This document shows positions 18,101 to 25,873 of a DNA stretch of 64,000 bases, one piece after another (position 1 is the stretch's first letter; every line of letters begins with the position of its first letter). The translations under genes and the position numbers were made by a program. The notes beneath the pieces are model-generated. The model saw nothing but the letters and a program-made list of their open reading frames with translations, was not told the origin of the DNA and made no database searches. Origin of the DNA: Synechococcus sp. C9. Lineage in GTDB: Bacteria; Cyanobacteriota; Cyanobacteriia; Gloeomargaritales; Gloeomargaritaceae. The stretch is taken from assembly GCF_022984075.1 (NCBI RefSeq), contig NZ_JALAAD010000001.1, positions 62,001 to 126,000 of the forward strand, written 5' to 3'.

Positions 18101-18206
18101 TTATCCCCAGGTTATCCCCAGTTATCCCCAAGTTATCCACAGGTTGTCCCCAGTTATCCACAGGCTCTAGCGTTATTATCCCCATTCCAGCCCCCCCTGT
18201 GGATAA
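18101..18206 (+). other. Phased DnaA-box cluster, possible replication origin or DnaA-binding locus
   Basis: Two perfect consensus DnaA boxes TTATCCACA (18133-18141, 18154-18162) and one in reverse, TGTGGATAA (18198-18206), lie with four TTATCCCCA near-matches (18101, 18112, 18122, 18176) and TTGTCCCCA (18144). Start-to-start spacing is 11, 10, 11, 11, 10 and 22 bases, i.e. one helical turn, so the boxes face the same side of the helix. An AT-rich stretch (18211-18385, with TTTGTAAAAAATTTGTAACG) follows, as expected of an unwinding element. The gap (18067-18392) has divergent genes. No dnaA or dnaN is visible nearby, so oriC status is inference; a DnaA-titration or DnaA-regulated promoter region is the alternative. 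Confidence 0.7.
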
Positions 18207-18392
18207 CTTTTCCCTGTAACGGAATGTAACAAAAATCCGCCTCAAACCCCGTGTTCTCGTTAAGCATTGAGAATTATTACAAAACCGGATGATTGAGCGA
18301 ATTTGACAGCCTGGCTTGGTTTCGGCTGAAATAGCTTCAGGTAAGAGCCGTCGAATTTGTAAAAAATTTGTAACGTTACGGGGCAAAGAATT

Positions 18393-18593
18393 ATGAGTGG
18401 TCGGGTGGTGGTGCGGGCGGAGATTCCGGGGGAATTGCATGAGAGTTTGGAGGGGTATTTAGCCAAGCATCCCGATTGGGATGTGCATCGGGTGTGCAGT
18501 GCGGCATTGTCCCTGTTTTTACTTCAGAATGCGGAGAGTGACCGGCGGGTGGCGCGGGTTTATTTGGATACCCTATTTCGGGTGCCCCGGTAG
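18393..18593 (+). CDS. DUF2811 family protein
   Basis: A 66-residue protein matching the cyanobacterial DUF2811 family: AEIPGELHESLEGYLAKHPDWD, then AALSLFLLQN and RRVARVYLDTLF. It resembles a small ribbon-helix-helix-like or helical domain; function unknown. It is the first gene right of the DnaA-box cluster, on the opposite strand to glcE. The GT9 gene follows about 40 bases downstream. Confidence 0.8.
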   Translation: MSGRVVVRAEIPGELHESLEGYLAKHPDWDVHRVCSAALSLFLLQNAESDRRVARVYLDTLFRVPR

Positions 18594-18634
18594 GCGGGGT
18601 ATAACTGGAGTGGTGTCTGCGGAGCCTAAAGACC

Positions 18635-19504
18635 ATGTTGCGATTTCTGGTATTATCGCCGGGTACGAGCGTTGAGCAGTTGTGGCTGTTTCCCCTGTTA
18701 CGCAGTTTGAGTCAAACCCCGGCGCAGGTGGATGTGGTGGTGGCTCCGGCGGTCATGTCCCTGTACCAGCTTTGCCCTTGGGTGACCCGGGGGTTGCCCT
18801 ACGAGTACGGTAGCCGCAACAGTCTCACCGAGTGGGTGAATTTGTTGGGGATGGTGCGGGATGGTTATTACGATGGGGTGGTGCTGACCCGTCCCAGTGC
18901 CAATTTGAGTTTTTTGCTGTGGCTGAGTGGGGTGCGGGAGCGGGTGGGGTTTGCCGGGGCGGGACAACGGTGGTTGACCCAGGTGGTGACCCCGAAGCCG
19001 GAGCAATATCCCCCGGAGTATTACCACGATTTGACGAGGGGGTTGGGGTTGCAGGTGTCCTGTGGGGAACTGGCGGTACAAATTCCCGGGGCGGCGGTGG
19101 CTTGGGCGGAACAGCAACAGCGGCAGTTGGGTATCGAAGCCGGGTATGTCCTGCTGGTGGCGGACTCTGCCTATCCCCATTGGGGGCAGGTGGCGGCGCA
19201 GTTGCAACAGCAACAACCGGATTTACCCCTGGTGGCGTTGGGGGGGGCGATGGATATTCCCACCCTGGTGCCAGAGGATGAGAGCCAACAAGCCGCCCTT
19301 TTGGCGGGGGCAACCCTGGTGCTGGTCAGCGAAGCCCAACCCCTGCTTTTGCAATTGGCGGTGGCGGTGCAAACCCCGGTGGTGGCTTTGTTATCGGCGG
19401 CAACACCCGAGCGGTTTTTGCCAACCTCGGAACTGTGTATTCCCCTGCGGGCGGGCACTTTGGCGGCAATTTCCCCGCAACAGGTGGTGCAGGCGTTGGG
19501 ATAG
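18635..19504 (+). CDS. Glycosyltransferase family 9 (heptosyltransferase-like)
   Basis: A 289-residue GT-B protein of the ADP-heptose:LPS heptosyltransferase family. N-terminal half: LVLSPGTSVEQLWLFPLLRSL, DVVVAPAVMSLYQLCPWV, YDGVVLTRPSANLSFLLWLSG, VGFAG. The C-terminal half is shorter than usual and has ALLAGATLVLVSEAQPLLL-type nucleotide-sugar region, then PVVALLSAATPERFLP. It would add a sugar to an envelope glycan; donor and acceptor are unknown. Cyanobacteria usually lack heptose in LPS, so the sugar may differ. Confidence 0.82.
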   Translation: MLRFLVLSPGTSVEQLWLFPLLRSLSQTPAQVDVVVAPAVMSLYQLCPWVTRGLPYEYGSRNSLTEWVNLLGMVRDGYYDGVVLTRPSANLSFLLWLSGVRERVGFAGAGQRWLTQVVTPKPEQYPPEYYHDLTRGLGLQVSCGELAVQIPGAAVAWAEQQQRQLGIEAGYVLLVADSAYPHWGQVAAQLQQQQPDLPLVALGGAMDIPTLVPEDESQQAALLAGATLVLVSEAQPLLLQLAVAVQTPVVALLSAATPERFLPTSELCIPLRAGTLAAISPQQVVQALG

Positions 19505-19508
19505 ATTT

Positions 19509-19973
19509 TTATAAATCAAAGGGTCCATCCACAATCACCGTCCCATCCCCACAGGCAATTTGCCCCTTGCGGGTGGTGGGGTCCGCCCCGGGACGAAAGA
19601 CTGGGTCGGCGGGGCGAAAACGCCCTGGGGTGCGGGCTTCACAGACCACCATCGTCATATTGTTGGGACCAGCGGCGGCTTGGTCAATAAAAATGGCACT
19701 CACCAGGGGACGGCGGGCTGGGGTCGTGGGAATGCCGTAAATAAACGCCCCCCGCACCGTTGTCCGAATCGCATAGGTGTACCCGGATACCAAGCGCACC
19801 CCCGCAATCTGCTCCAGGGGGGAAAACGCCGCCGTAAACCTGCCATTACGCTGGTGATAGGTCTTTTGCGCCCGGGTGATGGCACTCAGGGGTCGCCAAG
19901 GGACGGGTTGCGCCTGAACCGCACCAGCAATCACCGCACTGCCCATGATGCCCCACACCACTCCGATTTTCAT
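19509..19973 (-). CDS. Type IV pilin-like / GspH-like exported protein
   Basis: A 154-residue protein with an N-terminal signal (MKIGVVWGIMGSAVIAGAVQAQP). The mature part follows the cyanobacterial pilin G/H-like globular domain: ITRAQKTYHQRNGRFTAAF, then LVSGYTYAIRTTVRGAFIYGIPT and a C-terminal CGDGT. There is no class III prepilin leader, so it would be exported rather than assembled by PilD processing. It converges with the GT9 gene, five bases separating the stops. Confidence 0.72.
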   Translation of the reverse strand: MKIGVVWGIMGSAVIAGAVQAQPVPWRPLSAITRAQKTYHQRNGRFTAAFSPLEQIAGVRLVSGYTYAIRTTVRGAFIYGIPTTPARRPLVSAIFIDQAAAGPNNMTMVVCEARTPGRFRPADPVFRPGADPTTRKGQIACGDGTVIVDGPFDL

Positions 19974-20110
19974 CAGCCTGTCCCCTTGACCGCTTGCACC
20001 CCCAGTAAATCACAGGCAATGCCCCCAACACCAGAAGTCATGTGGCAAAAATGCGCCGCTCATATTAAAAGGTAAATGGCAGGTCACTAAAAATCACGGA
20101 GGTAACGGTC

Positions 20111-20392
20111 ATGGCAGCATTGCTCACCCCAGAAGAGATCAATACCCAGGCGGCGGAGTTAACCGGCTGGACCGTCGAAGGCAAGACCCTCAAGTGGGAA
20201 CATCGGTTTGTGGATTTCTTGGCGGCGATGAAATTTGTCAATTCCCTGGTCGAACCGGCGGAACAAATGGGGCATCACCCCGATATTTTCATCTCCTACA
20301 ACCGGGTGGTCATCACCCTCACCACCCACGACGCTGGCGGCTTGACCCAAAAAGATTTTGATCTGGCAAAACAAATTAGCCAATTACTTTGA
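20111..20392 (+). CDS. phhB: 4a-hydroxytetrahydrobiopterin dehydratase (PCD/DCoH)
   Basis: A 93-residue pterin-4a-carbinolamine dehydratase. The active site EQMGHHPDIFISYNRVVITLTTHDAGGLT contains the HH and H residues of the family. It recycles hydroxytetrahydropterin; in cyanobacteria without phenylalanine hydroxylase it may serve another pterin pathway. A GGAGGTAACGGTC ribosome site precedes the ATG. Monocistronic by context. Confidence 0.93.
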   Translation: MAALLTPEEINTQAAELTGWTVEGKTLKWEHRFVDFLAAMKFVNSLVEPAEQMGHHPDIFISYNRVVITLTTHDAGGLTQKDFDLAKQISQLL

Positions 20393-20561
20393 AAGTGGCA
20401 AGCTTTTGGCGAAAATGTATCGGATTTTACCATTTTAACCTATTGTCAAGGGGGATAAACTTGTCTTAAACTAATGTCTATGCTGTTCATGCGTTGTTCC
20501 GTCCAAGGTTCAGCATTGACCTGTGGTTCATCTATCGTTTGTTCTGGTGTGAGGGTAAACC

Positions 20562-22280
20562 ATGTCTCAGAAATTGCTGTTCAAGTTGTTGGCGACGGGT
20601 TCCCTGGCGATGGGGGTTTCTTTAGCGATGGCTGGGGAAGCACAAGCCCAAACCGCCACGAGAAGTTCTCGGGAGTCGATCAATCAAGTCCGGGAGTACA
20701 TTCGGGAACTCAAGGAAGATAACGAGTTAGGGCAAGTCACTTCGGTTTCCGAGTTTGTGGATGTGAAGCCGACGGATTGGGCGTTTTTGGCGTTGCAATC
20801 CTTGGTGGAACGGTATGGCTGTATCGTCGGTCTGCCCACCAATCCCCCCACGTATCAAGGGCGCAGGGCGACGACCCGTTATGAGTTTGCCGCCGGTTTG
20901 AATGCCTGCTTAGACCGGATTAATGAATTGATTGCCGCCTCGGTGGAAAACCTGGTCACCAAGGAGGATATGAGGCTCATCCAACGCCTGCAAGAGGAAT
21001 TTGCCGCCGAACTGGCACTGTTGCGGGGACGGGTGGACACCTTGGAAGCTCGCACAGCCACCTTGGAAGCGCAACAATTTTCCACCACGACCAAGTTGAC
21101 GGGTCAGGTGATCTTGGCGGCACAAGGAGCCTTTGGGGCGGCGAATCAAGCAGTACCCAAGGGGACACCTCAAGGAACTTTTGGGAACATCCAGGATGCC
21201 ACCACCTTCGGCTATCGGGTTAACTTGAACTTCAACACCAGCTTTACGGGTAAAGACCTGTTGTTGACCACGATCCAGATGGATGATGTGACCCTGGGGG
21301 CGGGGGCGGCGGCGGTGACAGGCACCAATAGTTCCGCTTTGAGCTACAGCTTTTTGAACCGGGCGGGCGGGGGAACTGCGGGTCTCTGGTACCTCAGCTA
21401 TAGTTTCCCGGTGTTGGCGGACAAGGGCAAAATCTTCATCACGGGCTATGGCGGTGGGGTGAATGATTATGTGGATACCCTCAGCCCCTTGAATGATGAC
21501 GGTCAGGGTGCCCTGTCTGCCTTTGGTCTGCGCAACCCGTTGTACAACCAAAACTTGGCTTTGGGGGTAGGGGCTGGCTTTGGTTATGACTTCTTTGATG
21601 GCAAACTCAATTTCTCCATCGGTTATTTAGCCAATGGTAATGCGGGTTTGGGAGCCTTCACTCCGGCGGCGGGTGGGGGTACCGAGGGGCTGTTTGGTTC
21701 CTCCTTCAATGCCTATGCCCAGTTGACCGGTTATCCTCTGGAGAATCTGGGCTTGAGCTTGCTGTACATTCGCAGTGGGAGTGATATAGACTCCGGGTTG
21801 CCACTGAACTTCGGCGGTGGTGTTGGTACTGCCTCTGTGGATGCCTTGAATGGGGTAGTAGCTACTGAAGCGGATAACCTCGGTTTTCAATTCAAATGGC
21901 AACCCTTCAAAAACTTCATCCTGGGGGGGTGGTTTGGGGTGACTTGGTTCAATGACGTGGTGGCGGGGCTGAATGCTTCCGGTACGGCGTTGAACTATGC
22001 CCTGGTGTTTGCTTTCCCGGATGTGGGGACGAAAGGTTCCCAAGCGCAAATTGTGGTGGGTGCGCCCCCCTACTTGAGTAGTAGTACCGGATTGGTGGCA
22101 AATGGCTTGACGGGTGCGGCGGCAGATGATGTCCCCATCCTCGTGGAGGCTTCCTACCGGTTCAAATTCACTGAATACCTCTCCATTACTCCTGGCGTGA
22201 TTGCCATCTTTAACCCGGAAGGTAACAGTGCCAATAATACGGTGTTTGTGGGTGTCATCCGTTCCACCTTTAGCTTTTAA
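20562..22280 (+). CDS. Iron-uptake-type porin with SLH domain
   Basis: A 572-residue outer-membrane protein of the cyanobacterial SLH-porin family (SomA/SomB-like). Signal peptide 1-30 (cleavage after AQAQ), an SLH domain at about 60-125 (DVKPTDWAFLALQSLVERYGCI, RATTRYEFAAGLNACLDRI), a coiled-coil linker (about 140-172, LRGRVDTLEARTATLEAQQ), then an OprB-like beta barrel to the C-terminal aromatic residue (VIRSTFSF). The SLH domain binds peptidoglycan-linked polysaccharide, anchoring the barrel. It should pass inorganic ions or small nutrients. It is followed at once by a strong terminator, so it is transcribed alone; heavy expression is likely from the codon pattern. Confidence 0.93.
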   Translation: MSQKLLFKLLATGSLAMGVSLAMAGEAQAQTATRSSRESINQVREYIRELKEDNELGQVTSVSEFVDVKPTDWAFLALQSLVERYGCIVGLPTNPPTYQGRRATTRYEFAAGLNACLDRINELIAASVENLVTKEDMRLIQRLQEEFAAELALLRGRVDTLEARTATLEAQQFSTTTKLTGQVILAAQGAFGAANQAVPKGTPQGTFGNIQDATTFGYRVNLNFNTSFTGKDLLLTTIQMDDVTLGAGAAAVTGTNSSALSYSFLNRAGGGTAGLWYLSYSFPVLADKGKIFITGYGGGVNDYVDTLSPLNDDGQGALSAFGLRNPLYNQNLALGVGAGFGYDFFDGKLNFSIGYLANGNAGLGAFTPAAGGGTEGLFGSSFNAYAQLTGYPLENLGLSLLYIRSGSDIDSGLPLNFGGGVGTASVDALNGVVATEADNLGFQFKWQPFKNFILGGWFGVTWFNDVVAGLNASGTALNYALVFAFPDVGTKGSQAQIVVGAPPYLSSSTGLVANGLTGAAADDVPILVEASYRFKFTEYLSITPGVIAIFNPEGNSANNTVFVGVIRSTFSF

Positions 22281-22309
22281 CTTCTCAACCTGAACTCCAT
22301 GTGTCTTTG

Positions 22310-22332
22310 CCCCTCGTTCTGAGGGGTTTTTT
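22310..22332 (+). terminator. Rho-independent terminator after the porin gene
   Basis: Perfect six-base-pair stem CCCCTC / GAGGGG around a GTTCT loop, followed by six T residues. It lies 30 bases after the porin stop, and the T-run reaches the stop of the convergent Uma2 gene. Confidence 0.92.
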
Positions 22333-22978
22333 ATTGCCTTTGAATTTGACCCATAAACCAAGTGGTAACGGCGGCTTGATGTTCGGTGCGACTCCGTTGC
22401 AAAGCCTGTTCCAGTAAATTTAATCCCAATCCGGGCAATACCTGGGAGGTACGAATACGGCGACTACTGCCATCCGGGCTAATGGCAAAACCAAAAATTT
22501 GCTGAATTTCCACCGCCACAATCCAATACTCAGGAATCCCCAAATCCTCGTACTGCAAGCGTTTGGCACCCAGGTCATCCCCCAGGGACGTATCGCTGAT
22601 TTCAATGACTAAATCGGGTAGGGGATAGGTGTCCACATCCACCACCCGTGTCCCCCAGGGAATCCGATTGGCATTTTCCCCCACATAAACGGAAATATCC
22701 GGTTGGAATTCATTGCGCCCCGCTTGCCGATAGGAACAGGCATCCTTGACCGTGGCTAATAGGTGCCTTTGCCCGACCCAAAACGTGAGCATAAATAAAA
22801 GCAGGGCATGGTCATTGGCATGGTCAGAGCCGGTGGACATGGGTTCAAAACGATAGTGCCCTTGGTAATAATACCCCTTGAGTTTGCTATTTTTGGGGTC
22901 GTCACTCATGGACACAAATTCATCCCAATTGGCTCTTTGCCAAGTATTTAAGGGGGTTTGGGTCACACTCAAAGTCAT
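22331..22978 (-). CDS. Uma2 family PD-(D/E)XK nuclease, copy 1
   Basis: A 215-residue Uma2 (DUF820) protein. The nuclease core is DLVIEISDTSLGDDLGAKRLQYEDLGIPEYWIV, with the D...E.S..D and lysine pattern. These are cyanobacterial, often transposon-associated nucleases of unknown role. It is about 90 percent or more identical by eye to the neighbouring copy 2 over both ends, but residues about 63-85 differ completely (LLLFMLTFWVGQRHLLA against the other copy's VLVGLFAALRGIA). The ATG at 22978 matches copy 2's start. Confidence 0.85.
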   Translation of the reverse strand: MTLSVTQTPLNTWQRANWDEFVSMSDDPKNSKLKGYYYQGHYRFEPMSTGSDHANDHALLLFMLTFWVGQRHLLATVKDACSYRQAGRNEFQPDISVYVGENANRIPWGTRVVDVDTYPLPDLVIEISDTSLGDDLGAKRLQYEDLGIPEYWIVAVEIQQIFGFAISPDGSSRRIRTSQVLPGLGLNLLEQALQRSRTEHQAAVTTWFMGQIQRQ

Positions 22979-22983
22979 GGGTT

Positions 22984-23643
22984 TTAGGGGTGATTCAATT
23001 GATGTTTTACCTGTTCCATAAACCAAGCAGTAACGGCGGCTTGATGTTCGGTGCGACTCCGTTGCAAAGCCTGTTCCAGTAAATTTAACGCTAATCCGGG
23101 CAATACCTGGGAGGTACGAATACGGCGACTACTGCCATCGGGGCTAATGGCAAAACCAAAAATTTGCTGAATTTCCACCGCCACAATCCAATACTCAGGA
23201 ATCCCCAAATCCTCATACTGCAAGCGTTTGGCGCCCAGGTCATCCCCCAGGGACGTATCGCTGATTTCAATGACTAAATCGGGCAGGGGATAGGTGTCCA
23301 CATCCACCACCCGTGTCCCCCAGGGAATCCGATTGGCATTTTCCCCCACATAAACGGAAATATCCGGTTGGAATTCATTGCGCCCCAACTGCCGATAGGA
23401 ACAGGCATCATGGGCATTCATGGCAATACCCCGCAGGGCGGCAAAGAGACCGACCAAAACGCTAATCGTCATGTGGTCTTTAGAATGGTCGGAGCCGGTG
23501 GACATGGGTTCAAAACGGTAGTGCCCTTGGTAATAATACCCCTTGAGTTTGCTATTTTTGGAGTCGTCGCTCATGGACACAAATTCATCCCAATTGGCTC
23601 TTTGCCAAGTATTTAAGGGGGGTTGGGTCACACTCAAAGTCAT
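22984..23643 (-). CDS. Uma2 family PD-(D/E)XK nuclease, copy 2
   Basis: A 219-residue Uma2 protein in tandem with copy 1 (stop-to-start gap five bases). Start, C-terminal nuclease core and even the flanking bases are near-identical to copy 1, showing a recent duplication. The central variable segment differs (HMTISVLVGLFAALRGIAMNAH). The C-terminus diverges slightly (VKHQLNHP). The pair is followed upstream by a MITE of family A. The two copies span a repeat of roughly 0.66 kb that could recombine. Confidence 0.85.
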   Translation of the reverse strand: MTLSVTQPPLNTWQRANWDEFVSMSDDSKNSKLKGYYYQGHYRFEPMSTGSDHSKDHMTISVLVGLFAALRGIAMNAHDACSYRQLGRNEFQPDISVYVGENANRIPWGTRVVDVDTYPLPDLVIEISDTSLGDDLGAKRLQYEDLGIPEYWIVAVEIQQIFGFAISPDGSSRRIRTSQVLPGLALNLLEQALQRSRTEHQAAVTAWFMEQVKHQLNHP

Positions 23644-23719
23644 GGGAATTATGCCAATCGCTATCGCAATTTTAACCGATGAGCAAACCGCTATTCAAAA
23701 TAATTAAGGATGGGAACCA

Positions 23720-23820
23720 TATAGCAGTCCTATTTGATTTACAAACAAAAATTTTCCAGAACCAAGGACGGGGGCGGTGCCCCTGCGACCCCTATTCTAT
23801 TCTCATTTAGGATTGCTATA
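23720..23820 (-). repeat. MITE-like repeat, family A
   Basis: A full 101-base copy: TATAGCAGTCC at one end and GGATTGCTATA at the other, around CCAGAACCAAGGACGGGG and GCCCCTGCGACC. The orientation is opposite to the 10.9-kb copy. It lies just upstream of the duplicated Uma2 genes. Confidence 0.85.
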
Positions 23821-23835
23821 ACAACTGTCATCGAA

Positions 23836-23888
23836 TTGTAGGCACTCCCCTGCGACCGCTAACTTTGAATTGATAGAGGTGCCCTAAT
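23836..23888 (-). repeat. Partial family C repeat
   Basis: Only the right half is present: CCCCTGCGACCGCTAACTTT then AATTGATAGAGGTGCCCTAA. It abuts the family A copy, so the two repeats lie side by side between Uma2 and the Trp-rich gene. Confidence 0.65.
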
Positions 23889-23922
23889 GTGACTAATTCT
23901 AACGAACGAATTTACTGCTAAT

Positions 23923-24147
23923 TTATTGAGAATGCCGGGGTTGCCAGCCGGGTTGCCAAAGTTCCCGATCCGCCAGTTGCTGGGCATTCAGCCAAAAACG
24001 TACCTTGGGGTCACACACCGCCACCAATTCCACAAAGGTAAACTGCGCCTGACGTTTGATATTTTTGACCTGAAAGTGCCGCCACCCCCAGGTAGTCTGC
24101 CGGGCTGTCCACTGGGAACCCAGGCGAGGGATTAACCGCTTGGGCAT
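23923..24147 (-). CDS. Small tryptophan-rich protein (TIGR02450 family)
   Basis: A 74-residue Trp-rich protein: MPKRLIPRLGSQWTARQTTWGWRHFQV, then VELVAVCDPKVRFWL and two further Trp near the C-terminus. The family occurs in cyanobacteria and some proteobacteria; function unknown. The ATG at 24147 overlaps the DRTGG gene's stop by 16 bases on the same strand, so the two are coupled. An upstream in-frame start would add only four residues. Confidence 0.85.
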   Translation of the reverse strand: MPKRLIPRLGSQWTARQTTWGWRHFQVKNIKRQAQFTFVELVAVCDPKVRFWLNAQQLADRELWQPGWQPRHSQ

Positions 24148-25202
24148 GGGGAACCCCAACCGCTGAGCAGTCGTTCCATGTCCAGGTATTGCGCCATCAT
24201 CTGTTGCACGTATTGAATTTTCACCGGCTCCCGCAGTCGTACCTGCTCAAAGGTGCGTTCGATGGTTTCCACCGCCGTCAGCGTGTCCATGTCCACCATC
24301 AGGATGGGAATTTCCATTTCCTCGGCACGGCTCAAAACCATGGGGCTGGGGGGATTCGGACCAGTTAACACCAGGCATTGGGTCGAGGCTTCCAGGGCGG
24401 CGAGTTGAATGTCCGTGCGACCACTGCCGGTGATCACCACCATATTCACCCCCTGGCGGAAGTAATCCAGGGCGGCATTGACGCTCATGGCACCGATGGA
24501 GAGATGTTCGACCAGTAAATCCATCCGTTCGGGACAACAGACCACCTGCGCCTGCAAATGGTGCGCCAATTCCCCCACCGGCACACTGCGTAAGAGGCGA
24601 CTGCGGGGCAAAACCCCCAATACCGGTATCCCCCGTTGTTCCAGCATGGGCACCAGAATTTCCTGCACCGGTTGGTCCGCCGGTACCGCATTCAGCAAAA
24701 CCCCCCGCAACCGTTCCCCCAGATGCGCCTGCGCCATGAGCAATTCATCCAGCACCAGCAGGGACTGGCACCGCACCACCAGGACAACGCCCGCCTCCAG
24801 AACCGCCGCCATGTGCGCCAACCCCAAACCAAACAAATGCCCCTCGGAGAGATTGGCGGGGGCTTCCAAAAGCATCAGGTCGGGAACGGTGAGATTTCTA
24901 TACGACTCCAATGCCGCCGTCAGGGGGGTCGCCTGGGGCAATAAATCCGGTTGTTTCAGCCAATCTTCCCAAAAAACCAGGGTGGGGGCGAGGCAGTCTG
25001 GCGGTAATTTCAACACCTGCGCCGCCAATTGCCCATCCGCATCCAGGGGCACGGGGTCGCTGGTGACCCGCTCGGTGCCTACGGGTTTCCCATAACCAAT
25101 GCGGTAGTGACGGGCTTGGAGTTGTTGGGCAATCCCCAGGGTGGCGGTGGACTTGCCACTATACGCCTGGGTGGAACCGATAAACAAAAAACGGCTGGTC
25201 AC
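24132..25202 (-). CDS. BioD-like P-loop and DRTGG domain protein
   Basis: A 356-residue protein like the N-terminal regulatory half of phosphate acetyltransferases. Residues 6-19 hold a P-loop (IGSTQAYSGKST) of the dethiobiotin-synthetase/CobQ type; the DRTGG domain occupies about 215-320 (LSIGAMSVNAALDYFRQG, VVITGSGRTDIQLAAL). The Pta catalytic domain is absent. Such stand-alone proteins are conserved in cyanobacteria; a ligand-sensing role is likely but unproven. Its 5' end overlaps the MBL gene's stop by four bases. Confidence 0.8.
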   Translation of the reverse strand: MTSRFLFIGSTQAYSGKSTATLGIAQQLQARHYRIGYGKPVGTERVTSDPVPLDADGQLAAQVLKLPPDCLAPTLVFWEDWLKQPDLLPQATPLTAALESYRNLTVPDLMLLEAPANLSEGHLFGLGLAHMAAVLEAGVVLVVRCQSLLVLDELLMAQAHLGERLRGVLLNAVPADQPVQEILVPMLEQRGIPVLGVLPRSRLLRSVPVGELAHHLQAQVVCCPERMDLLVEHLSIGAMSVNAALDYFRQGVNMVVITGSGRTDIQLAALEASTQCLVLTGPNPPSPMVLSRAEEMEIPILMVDMDTLTAVETIERTFEQVRLREPVKIQYVQQMMAQYLDMERLLSGWGSPCPSG

Positions 25203-25873
25203 TGCCTCACCTGTTGGACGTGGGAAGAAATCCGCCCCATAATTTCATCATACCAGTCCTCCCCTGGCTCTGGGCGCACCCACCCCTGTCCCCGCAGAAA
25301 GCCCGTATTGGCACCGGGGCAAAAATAGGTGACCGGGCGTTCCCCCAGCCAGGTTTTGAGCCATGCCATACTGCGTTGTTGCCGCAACCAATGGAAAGTC
25401 TTGCGGGTGGCGAGTAGGCTGAGTTTCCCTTGGGGGTTGGGGAGCAAATGCCGCCCGGTGAACAGCACCCCCCCCCACCGTTCCAGGTAGATGCAACTAC
25501 TGCCGGGGCTATACCCTGGGGTCCAAATCATGGTCACGCCTGGCACCACGGTCAGGGTTTGGGCGAAGGGATGCACCCACACCCCCGGATAGAGGTAGGC
25601 TTCCTGTTGCTGGGTGACAATGGGGCAGTCAAATGCTTGTTGCCATTGGGGAATGCGGTCGGCACCGTCCCGGTGGGTCAGGAGTAACTGCTGGATGCCT
25701 CCTTGGCTGTGACACCAGGGGTGAAAGTCCCAGGCGGGGCAGTCAATGAGGAGATTCCCCGCCAGCCCCAGGGTCTCCCCTACAATGAAATAGCTGGTAC
25801 CGCCCAGGGTGTGCCGTTGGGGGGGAAAGGCAAAAATTCCGTCCAGTATGGGTTTCGGGGCTAGGGATGACAT
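25199..25873 (-). CDS. Metallo-beta-lactamase-fold protein
   Basis: A 224-residue MBL-fold protein with TSYFIVGETLGLAGNLLIDCP, LLLTHRDGAD, and GYSPGSSCIYLE, VLFTGRHL. The usual HxHxDH motif is reduced to THRDGAD, as in a cyanobacterial subgroup, so metal binding is uncertain. The ATG at 25873 is chosen because the family begins near SSLAPKPILDGIFAFPPQR; the longer in-frame sequence upstream is shadow of the divergent gene. The start overlaps the divergent S2P-like start by seven bases. Confidence 0.78.
   Translation of the reverse strand: MSSLAPKPILDGIFAFPPQRHTLGGTSYFIVGETLGLAGNLLIDCPAWDFHPWCHSQGGIQQLLLTHRDGADRIPQWQQAFDCPIVTQQQEAYLYPGVWVHPFAQTLTVVPGVTMIWTPGYSPGSSCIYLERWGGVLFTGRHLLPNPQGKLSLLATRKTFHWLRQQRSMAWLKTWLGERPVTYFCPGANTGFLRGQGWVRPEPGEDWYDEIMGRISSHVQQVRQ

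Noticed and set aside
18101-18184. Short tandem repeats that might be a CRISPR or simple satellite
   Set aside because: Units are nine-base DnaA-box-like words at 10-11 base spacing; there are no 25-37 base repeats with unique spacers, and no cas genes.
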